A stretch of 5,822 nucleotides of DNA, from positions 48,879 through 54,700 of the forward strand of contig DCII01000052.1 in the NCBI GenBank assembly GCA_002315935.1. The letters are read 5' to 3'. Position numbers and translations under genes: made by a program. The notes under the pieces were generated by a model that ran no database searches, had not been told where the DNA came from, and saw only the letters and a list, made by a program, of their open reading frames with translations. Position 1 is the first letter of the stretch. Every line of letters starts with the position of its first letter. The stretch is from Ruminococcaceae bacterium UBA1730. Its GTDB lineage: Bacteria > Bacillota > Clostridia > Oscillospirales > Acutalibacteraceae. Below are positions 1 to 5,822 of the stretch, piece by piece.

Positions 1-62
1 ACGTGACCGATAGTACCGATATTTACATGGGGCTTGCTACGGTTAAATTTTTCTTTTGCCAT
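1..62 (-). CDS. tuf: Elongation factor Tu, N-terminal fragment (runs off window)
   Basis: EF-Tu is the cytosolic GTPase that brings aminoacyl-tRNA to the ribosomal A site. Only the first 20 codons plus two bases lie in the window. They read MAKEKFNRSKPHVNIGTIGH, which is the near-invariant EF-Tu N terminus and ends at the start of the P-loop (GHVDHGKT in the family). The ATG at 62-60 is supported by a GGGAGG ribosome binding site nine bases upstream and by the family start MAKEKF. The gene follows fusA after a 114-base gap, as in the str operon of most bacteria, and may also have its own promoter in that gap. Identity is very secure from the N terminus and gene order. Nothing can be said about the rest of the protein. 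Confidence 0.97.
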   Translation of the reverse strand, partial: MAKEKFNRSKPHVNIGTIGH

Positions 63-71
63 TATAGTTTT

Positions 72-80
72 CCTCCCTTA
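72..80 (-). promoter_or_regulatory. tuf ribosome binding site
   Basis: On the minus strand this reads TAAGGGAGG. The GGAGG core ends nine bases before the tuf ATG, a good match to the anti-Shine-Dalgarno sequence at near-ideal spacing. Confidence 0.9.
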
Positions 81-100
81 TTTAGAGCAAAATTATTCTC

Positions 101-115
101 CATGCATAACGCATG
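101..115. repeat. Inverted repeat near the predicted tuf transcription start
   Basis: Perfect 5-base arms catgc and gcatg flank a 5-base centre (ataac). The predicted transcription start of the candidate tuf promoter (about seven bases after its -10 box, near 114) falls in this repeat. It could be an operator half-site pair or a small hairpin at the 5' end of a tuf transcript. Short repeats like this also arise by chance in AT-rich gaps. Confidence 0.35.
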
Positions 116-117
116 AT

Positions 118-135
118 ACAATTTTAACAATTTTA
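118..135. repeat. Perfect tandem 9-base repeat in the fusA-tuf gap
   Basis: The unit acaatttta occurs twice head to tail (118-126 and 127-135). On the minus strand each copy contains TAAAAT, a good -10 hexamer, so the duplication creates two potential -10 boxes nine bases apart. Only the one at 121-126 has a TGn extension and an upstream hexamer at 17 bases. Confidence 0.7.
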
Positions 136-149
136 GGCTTGAAATGCAA
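121..149 (-). promoter_or_regulatory. Candidate extended -10 promoter for tuf
   Basis: Reading the minus strand, the -10 box TAAAAT (126-121, 5 of 6 to consensus) is preceded by the extended element TGT (129-127). A poor -35 candidate, TTGCAT (149-144, 3 of 6), sits 17 bases upstream. Transcription would start near 114, giving a leader of about 50 bases. A separate tuf promoter is plausible because EF-Tu is needed in excess over EF-G. The weak -35 and general AT richness keep this tentative. Confidence 0.4.
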
Positions 150-158
150 GCCTTTTTT
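135..158 (+). terminator. Intrinsic terminator-like hairpin, functional only in the plus (antisense) direction
   Basis: A perfect 7-base-pair stem (aggcttg 135-141 with caagcct 147-153) has a 5-base loop. On the plus strand it is followed directly by a run of six T (153-158). This is a standard Rho-independent terminator for transcripts moving rightwards, toward the 3' end of fusA. Read in the direction of the operon, the T run becomes a leading A run and the hairpin is followed by AAAATTG, so it should not stop fusA-tuf readthrough. On the sense mRNA it may instead act as a processing or stability hairpin 24 bases past the fusA stop. Confidence 0.55.
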
Positions 159-176
159 CAAAATAATCAAAACAAA

Positions 177-2243
<2,067 letters not shown>

Positions 2244-2248
2244 AAAAA

Positions 2249-2253
2249 CCTCC
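2249..2253 (-). promoter_or_regulatory. fusA ribosome binding site
   Basis: GGAGG on the minus strand, followed by five T before the ATG. The spacing is short but workable and fixes the fusA start. Confidence 0.9.
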
Positions 2254-2268
2254 GAATATTGTTACAAC

Positions 2269-2281
2269 TGAAATAATTTCA
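2269..2281. repeat. Short palindrome in the rpsG-fusA gap
   Basis: TGAAAT and ATTTCA form perfect 6-base arms around one central base, between the rpsG stop (2297) and the fusA ribosome binding site. A one-base centre cannot form an RNA hairpin without opening inner pairs, so any role would be as a DNA site. The sequence is AT-rich and may be chance. No convincing promoter was found in this 53-base gap. Confidence 0.4.
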
Positions 2282-2296
2282 AATTCCAAACGGGAA

Positions 2297-2767
2297 TTAC
2301 CATCTGAAATGAGCAAATGCCTTGTTGGCCTCTGCCATCTTGTGAGTATCTTCACGCTTCTTATATGCAGAACCGGTCTGGTTAACTGCATCCATGATTT
2401 CGTTGGCAAGTCTTTCCTTCATCGTTCTTTCAGAACGGTCACGGCTGTAGGTTGTGATCCAACGAAGACCGAGAGTCTGTCTTCTCTCGGGACGAACCTC
2501 CATGGGTACCTGATAGGTAGCACCGCCTACACGGCGAGCTTTAACTTCGAGAACGGGCATAACATTTTCCATAGCCTCTTCGAAGACCTCAAGGGGTTCT
2601 TTTCCGGTTTTTTCTTTGATAATGTCAAAAGCTTCGTAAACGATCTTCTGAGCAACACCCTTTTTACCGTCAAACATAACATTGTTGATAAGACGGGTTA
2701 CAAGAGTTGAGTTGTAAAGCGGATCGGGCAAAACCTCACGTTTTGCTATATTGCCTCTTCTTGGCAC
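2297..2767 (-). CDS. rpsG: 30S ribosomal protein S7
   Basis: S7 is a primary binding protein that nucleates assembly of the 30S head on the 3' major domain of 16S rRNA, and it lines the E site. From the GTG at 2767 the product is 156 residues, a usual bacterial S7 length, beginning MPRRGNIAKREVLPDPLYNS. The S7 signature is clear: ARRVGGATYQVPMEV at about 77-91, followed by RPERRQTLGLRW. The C terminus HKMAEANKAFAHFRW is typical. An in-frame ATG at 2785 would add MKEGSD, but that ATG abuts the AAGGAGG ribosome binding site and the extension itself encodes it. The GTG, eight bases after GGAGGG, is therefore the better start. The gene sits between rpsL (162-base gap) and fusA (53 bases). In E. 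coli S7 is the autogenous repressor of the str operon; whether that holds here is untested. Confidence 0.98.
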   Translation of the reverse strand: MPRRGNIAKREVLPDPLYNSTLVTRLINNVMFDGKKGVAQKIVYEAFDIIKEKTGKEPLEVFEEAMENVMPVLEVKARRVGGATYQVPMEVRPERRQTLGLRWITTYSRDRSERTMKERLANEIMDAVNQTGSAYKKREDTHKMAEANKAFAHFRW

Positions 2768-2775
2768 GTCGCTTC

Positions 2776-2782
2776 CCTCCTT
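2776..2782 (-). promoter_or_regulatory. rpsG ribosome binding site (decides the GTG start)
   Basis: AAGGAGG on the minus strand, ending eight bases before GTG 2767-2765. The upstream ATG (2785-2783) directly abuts this site and so cannot be served by it, which argues for the GTG start. Confidence 0.92.
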
Positions 2783-2789
2783 CATAGTA

Positions 2790-2799
2790 ATGATATCAT
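2790..2799. repeat. Perfect 10-base palindrome upstream of rpsG
   Basis: ATGATATCAT reads the same on both strands and ends seven bases from the rpsG ribosome binding site. With no loop it is not an RNA hairpin. No promoter was found around it, so its significance is unclear. Confidence 0.4.
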
Positions 2800-2929
2800 A
2801 GGTACTCGAGTGACAAAATCCCGTGGCGCCAATGCAAAAAGCATACTATCTATATAATATACTCGCATTGGGTGAAAGATTCTTATTATCTTTCAGCCTG
2901 CAAGATGTTTTGTCTTGTTGATTTGCGGA

Positions 2930-3352
2930 TTACTTCTTTGCTGCCTTGGGACGCTTTGCACCGTACTTTGAACGGGCCTGCATTCTGCCGTTAACGCCCT
3001 GGGTATCAAGTGTACCGCGGATGATGTGGTAACGAACACCGGGAAGATCCTTAACACGGCCGCCTCTGATGAGAACTACCGAGTGCTCCTGAAGGTTGTG
3101 ACCGACACCGGGGATATAAGACGAAACTTCAATACCGTTTGTAAGACGAACTCTGGCAATCTTACGAAGAGCTGAGTTGGGCTTCTTGGGTGTTGCAGTC
3201 TTAACAGCGGTGCAAACGCCACGCTTCTGAGGTGAATCCTGATCTGTAAGAACATTCTTCTTTGAGTTCAGACCTTTGAGAAGAGCGGGAGCTTTGGGCT
3301 TTCTTTCAAGTGTTTCTCTGCCGTTACGAACGAGCTGATTAAAGGTAGGCAA
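2930..3352 (-). CDS. rpsL: 30S ribosomal protein S12
   Basis: S12 lies at the decoding centre of the 30S subunit, controls translational accuracy and is the classic streptomycin-resistance locus. From the TTG at 3352 the product is 140 residues, starting MPTFNQLVRNGR as in the family (MPTINQLVRKGR). A second in-frame TTG at 3358 would add two residues but lies only three bases from the ribosome binding site, against nine for 3352. Compared with E. coli there is a 13-residue insertion after about residue 26, normal for Gram-positives. The TPKKPNSALRK loop keeps the Lys equivalent to E. coli K42 (here K56), and GGRVKDLPGVRYH keeps K101, the RimO methylthiolation Asp D102 and P104, so the protein looks streptomycin-sensitive. 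It is preceded by its own strong promoter and separated from rpoC by 127 bases. Confidence 0.98.
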   Translation of the reverse strand: MPTFNQLVRNGRETLERKPKAPALLKGLNSKKNVLTDQDSPQKRGVCTAVKTATPKKPNSALRKIARVRLTNGIEVSSYIPGVGHNLQEHSVVLIRGGRVKDLPGVRYHIIRGTLDTQGVNGRMQARSKYGAKRPKAAKK

Positions 3353-3361
3353 AAACAATCT

Positions 3362-3368
3362 CTCCTTT
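3362..3368 (-). promoter_or_regulatory. rpsL ribosome binding site (decides the TTG start)
   Basis: AAAGGAG on the minus strand. Its end is nine bases from TTG 3352 and only three from TTG 3358, which favours the downstream start and agrees with the S12 family N terminus. Confidence 0.9.
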
Positions 3369-3390
3369 CTGAAATTTTATATCGTGTGAA

Positions 3391-3416
3391 GAGCTCCGCA
3401 CCGAAATGTGGAGCTC
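3391..3416 (-). promoter_or_regulatory. Hairpin in the rpsL leader
   Basis: In the sense RNA, GAGCUCCACA (3416-3407) pairs with UGCGGAGCUC (3400-3391). This gives seven consecutive pairs, one A-C mismatch, two more pairs and a UUUCGG loop that could close as a UUCG tetraloop. What follows is UUCACACG, not a U run, so it is not an intrinsic terminator. It lies between the predicted transcription start (about 3428) and the rpsL ribosome binding site (3368), so a role in stability, processing or translational control is possible. Confidence 0.6.
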
Positions 3417-3423
3417 ATGACAC

Positions 3424-3433
3424 CACAATTGTG
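3424..3433. repeat. Perfect palindrome CACAATTGTG at the predicted rpsL transcription start
   Basis: A 10-base perfect palindrome begins two bases downstream of the -10 box and covers the predicted start site near 3428. The position suits a repressor operator, but no regulator family is recognised from this sequence and a chance occurrence cannot be excluded. Confidence 0.45.
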
Positions 3434-3434
3434 T

Positions 3435-3464
3435 ATTTTACCACAGGTGATTCCTGTTTGTCAA
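3435..3464 (-). promoter_or_regulatory. Strong SigA-type promoter for rpsL and the str operon
   Basis: On the minus strand the -35 box TTGACA (3464-3459) is a perfect consensus. The -10 box TAAAAT (3440-3435) matches 5 of 6 and carries an extended TGG element (3443-3441). The spacer is 18 bases. The -35 starts 15 bases after the rpoC stop. The predicted start is near 3428, giving a leader of about 76 bases that contains the 3391-3416 hairpin. This would let rpsL-rpsG-fusA be transcribed independently of rpoBC, while readthrough from rpoC remains likely because no terminator is visible. Confidence 0.85.
3443..3457. repeat. Inverted repeat inside the rpsL promoter spacer
   Basis: ACAGG and CCTGT form perfect 5-base arms around 5 bases, lying exactly between the -35 and -10 boxes and including the extended -10 T-G. 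A protein bound here would block RNA polymerase, so it is a candidate operator. No known regulator is assigned. Confidence 0.45.
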
Positions 3465-3479
3465 CACTTTCTACAAAAA

Positions 3480-5822
3480 TCACTCTGCATTTTCGGCAAA
3501 ATTACCGAAGATGTTTTCCTTCTTGACTTCAACATTGCTGTAACACTTCATGCCGGTACCTGAAGGAAGAAGTTTACCGATAATAACGTTCTCTTTAAGA
3601 CCGATAAGATGGTCGGTCTTGCCCTTGATGGCCGCATCGGTAAGAACTCTTGTTGTTTCCTGGAATGAAGCGGCTGACATGAACGAATCCGTTGCAAGAG
3701 AAGCCTTCGTGATACCCATAAGAGTGGGAATGCAGGTTGCAGGAGCAGGCTCCTTGCCCTCTTTCTTTGCTTCGGCAACGATGCGTTCATTTTCAAGACG
3801 GAAGTCAATCTTCTCAACAACAGTGCCGGGAAGGAACTTGGAATCGCCTTCCTCCGCAACTCTGACCTTTCTCATCATCTGGCGTACAATAACCTCGATA
3901 TGCTTATCGTTGATATCAACACCCTGCATACGGTAAGTTCTCTGAACTTCTCTGATGAGATAATCATGAACAGCTTCAACGCCGAGAATTGCAAGAATAT
4001 CATGAGGATTCTGAGCACCTTCAGTAAGCTGAGCGCCCTTGAGAACCTTCTGACCCTCTTCAACCTTAATGCGGTATCCGTAAGGAATAAGATATGCTTT
4101 TTCTTCGCCGCTGTCTGATGTAACGATAACGTGCTGTGATTTCTTTATTTCTCTGAATGAAACAACGCCGTCAATCTCGCTCATGATGGCGAGCATCTTG
4201 GGCTTGCGTGCTTCAAAGAGCTCTTCAATTCTGGGAAGACCGGTTGTAATATCCGACTGGTCGGCAGCACCACCGGTGTGGAATGTTCTCATTGTAAGCT
4301 GTGTACCGGGTTCACCGATTGACTGAGCGGCGATGATACCGACAGCTTCACCGACTGTAACAGGCTGACCCGATGCAAGGTTAGCACCGTAGCACTTGAT
4401 GCAGACACCGTGTTCGGAGCTACAGGAAAGAAGAGAACGAATCTTTATCTGAGCCTTAGAGGTTTCTGGAATTTCGCCGGCAGCAACCATTCTTTCATGC
4501 TCTGCCTTGACGCTCTTTGCAACCTTGTCGGCAATAACATCGGTCATCATCTTATCCTTATCGGCAAGCTTTTCGCCTGTTGCGGGGTCAATATAATCTT
4601 CAAGCAGGAATCTGCCTGTAAGTCTTTCGGCAAGGTCAACTATCTTTCTTCCGCCGTACTTGGGATCGCCGTCATAAATATCATAAACATTGATACCCTC
4701 TGTGCAGTGGCAGTCCTCCTCACGGATAATAACATCCTGAGAAACATCAACAAGACGACGAGTAAGGTAACCCGAGTCAGCAGTACGAAGAGCTGTATCG
4801 GCAAGACCTTTACGAGCACCACGGGATGAAATGAAATATTCGAGAATGTTAAGACCCTCACGGTAGTTAGCTCTGATGGGAACCTCAATGGTCTTACCTG
4901 CTGTGTTTGCAATAAGTCCACGCATACCGGCGAGCTGACGAAGCTGTGAATCGTTACCACGAGCACCGGACTTAAGCATCATATTAATCGGGTTGAATTC
5001 ATTGAAGTTCTTCTTAAGCTCAACGGAAACATCCTTTGTGCAGTCTTCCCATGCCTTTATGACGCCTGCCGAACGCTCGTCATTGGTGATGAAGCCTCTG
5101 TCATAATAAGCTGAAATCTTGGCAACCTTTGCTTCTGTCTGCTCAAGAAGCTCTTTTTTCTTTGGTGGAATTGTTGCATCGCAGACGGCAACGGTGATAC
5201 CGCTTCGGGTTGAATATCTGTAACCCTGAGCTTTAATCTTATCAAGAACATCTGCCGATGTTGCAGTTCCGTGAACCTTTATGCAACGGTCGATAATCCT
5301 TCCGAGGCACTTCTTGTCAACAAGAGTGTCAATTTCGGGAGTGAAGATATTATCGGGGTTGCTTCTGTCGATGAAGCCGAGGTCCTGAGGAATGGGATTG
5401 TTGAAGATAATCTTACCGAGAGTTGTTACAACAAGTCTGGTAATGCTCTCTCCGTTAACAACCTTTGTCATGCGAATCTGAACATTTACATGAAGACCGA
5501 TGTCGCCCTCATCATATGCCATCATTGCTTCGTCAACATTATTGAAGGTGCAATATCTTAAGTGCTTCTCGCCGTTATCATCAATGAATTCGGTCGGAGC
5601 ACCGGGTTCACAGGGGTTTTCGGGATTATAATCCGAATTGAGCGGATTATTATTATTAACCATTGTAAGGTAATACGAACCGAGAATCATATCCTGAGTG
5701 GGAACGGTAACAGGGCGTCCGTCTGAAGGCTTGAGCAGGTTATTGGCAGCAAGCATAAGGAAACGGGCTTCTGCCTGTGCCTCTGCCGAAAGAGGAACAT
5801 GAACAGCCATCTGGTCGCCGTC
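3480..5822 (-). CDS. rpoC: RNA polymerase beta' subunit, C-terminal 780 residues (5' end outside window)
   Basis: Beta' is the catalytic subunit of RNA polymerase. The frame is open to the window edge and begins DGDQMAVHVPLS, so the cut falls inside the NADFDGD metal-binding motif and only its last two Asp are seen. Later segments, numbered from the edge, are: P(T)QDMILGSYYLT at 41-53; the funnel and secondary-channel region; SGARGNDSQLRQLAGMRGL; the bridge helix around 325-360 (SSRGARKGLADTALRTADSG); zinc-site cysteines in REEDC (about 371) and CSSEHGVCIKC (about 465-475); the trigger loop IGEPGTQLTMRTFHTGG at about 498-515; and the C-terminal KASLATDSFMSAASFQETTR clamp region. No SI3-type insertion interrupts the trigger loop, as expected for Firmicutes. 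About 450 residues are missing upstream. It ends in TGA at 3482-3480, and rpsL follows directly, without the small L7Ae-like gene found here in Bacillus. Confidence 0.99.
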   Translation of the reverse strand, partial: DGDQMAVHVPLSAEAQAEARFLMLAANNLLKPSDGRPVTVPTQDMILGSYYLTMVNNNNPLNSDYNPENPCEPGAPTEFIDDNGEKHLRYCTFNNVDEAMMAYDEGDIGLHVNVQIRMTKVVNGESITRLVVTTLGKIIFNNPIPQDLGFIDRSNPDNIFTPEIDTLVDKKCLGRIIDRCIKVHGTATSADVLDKIKAQGYRYSTRSGITVAVCDATIPPKKKELLEQTEAKVAKISAYYDRGFITNDERSAGVIKAWEDCTKDVSVELKKNFNEFNPINMMLKSGARGNDSQLRQLAGMRGLIANTAGKTIEVPIRANYREGLNILEYFISSRGARKGLADTALRTADSGYLTRRLVDVSQDVIIREEDCHCTEGINVYDIYDGDPKYGGRKIVDLAERLTGRFLLEDYIDPATGEKLADKDKMMTDVIADKVAKSVKAEHERMVAAGEIPETSKAQIKIRSLLSCSSEHGVCIKCYGANLASGQPVTVGEAVGIIAAQSIGEPGTQLTMRTFHTGGAADQSDITTGLPRIEELFEARKPKMLAIMSEIDGVVSFREIKKSQHVIVTSDSGEEKAYLIPYGYRIKVEEGQKVLKGAQLTEGAQNPHDILAILGVEAVHDYLIREVQRTYRMQGVDINDKHIEVIVRQMMRKVRVAEEGDSKFLPGTVVEKIDFRLENERIVAEAKKEGKEPAPATCIPTLMGITKASLATDSFMSAASFQETTRVLTDAAIKGKTDHLIGLKENVIIGKLLPSGTGMKCYSNVEVKKENIFGNFAENAE

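Larger units (their letters stand above)
2768..2929 (-). promoter_or_regulatory. Structured rpsL-rpsG intercistronic region, candidate S7 autoregulatory RNA
   Basis: This 162-base spacer has no gene. In transcription order it can form three hairpins. H1 pairs CAAGA with UCUUG (2917-2901, 7-base loop). H2 pairs UGAAAGAU with AUCUUUCA, eight perfect base pairs (2895-2873, 7-base loop). H3 pairs CCAAUGC (2871-2865) with GCAUUGG (2835-2829) over a 29-base AU-rich interior. An alternative small hairpin, AUGC-UUUUU-GCAU (2844-2832), competes for the 3' arm of H3. None is followed by a U run, so these are not terminators. In E. coli S7 represses the operon by binding the rpsL-rpsG intercistronic RNA, so location supports an equivalent role. 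The structures themselves were found by eye only. Confidence 0.4.

Noticed and set aside
2244..2296. fusA promoter (TTGGAA or TTGAAA with weak -10 candidates) in the rpsG-fusA gap
   Set aside because: The matches are at best 4 of 6 for both boxes, or a 5 of 6 -35 with no -10. A start would also fall almost on the ribosome binding site. Co-transcription with rpsG is simpler.
2309..2710. 133-residue open frame on the plus strand, low-complexity and Phe-rich, opposite rpsG
   Set aside because: It is fully antisense to rpsG, and its composition follows from the complement of S7 codons. There is no independent evidence of coding.
2845..2862. TATAAT on the plus strand and TATATT/TATATA on the minus strand in the rpsL-rpsG gap as promoter -10 boxes
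   Set aside because: No acceptable -35 hexamer lies 16-18 bases upstream on either strand. The AT-rich stretch is better explained as the interior of the H3 inverted repeat.
3480..3510. Possible rpoC terminator: TTCGG/CCGAA 5-bp inverted repeat at the end of rpoC followed by TTTTT after the stop
   Set aside because: The stem is short, has an 8-base loop, and is separated from the T run by about ten bases, so it does not meet intrinsic terminator geometry.
4410..4829. 139-residue open frame on the plus strand opposite rpoC
   Set aside because: It is antisense to the conserved zinc-site and bridge-helix region of beta', with no start signals. It is a shadow.

Overview
The window is a conserved housekeeping block, read entirely on the minus strand, from a low-to-moderate GC Firmicute. 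Gene order in the direction of transcription is rpoC (3' two thirds), rpsL, rpsG, fusA, tuf (first 20 codons). This is the classic rpoBC-str arrangement. The S12 protein has the 13-residue N-terminal insertion typical of Gram-positive bacteria. The beta' trigger loop lacks the large SI3 insertion of Proteobacteria. Strong GGAGG-type ribosome binding sites and the codon choice also fit Clostridia, possibly an Oscillospiraceae/Ruminococcaceae-like gut lineage; I infer this from overall protein character and cannot prove it here.

Layout, high to low coordinate. At 5822-3480 is RpoC, entering in the middle of the active-site NADFDGD motif. At 3479-3353 is a 127-base gap with a very good SigA-type promoter (perfect TTGACA, extended TGn-TAAAAT), two inverted repeats and a leader hairpin. 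At 3352-2930 is rpsL, with a TTG start. At 2929-2768 is an unusually long 162-base gap with three successive hairpins. At 2767-2297 is rpsG, with a GTG start and 156 residues. At 2296-2244 is a short 53-base gap. At 2243-177 is fusA, 688 residues. At 176-63 is a 114-base gap with a candidate tuf promoter, a tandem 9-base repeat and a hairpin that is a textbook intrinsic terminator only when read on the plus strand. At 62-1 is the tuf start.

Together the genes supply core transcription (beta') and translation: S12 and S7 of the 30S subunit, and the elongation factors EF-G and EF-Tu. All catalytic and signature motifs checked are intact. I see no frameshift, insertion sequence, CRISPR array, tRNA, rRNA or mobile DNA, and no novel protein system. 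All other long open frames, on both strands, are shadows of these genes. What deserves a second look is regulatory: the internal promoters with palindromes, the structured rpsL-rpsG spacer that could be an S7 autoregulatory site, and the plus-strand terminator between fusA and tuf.
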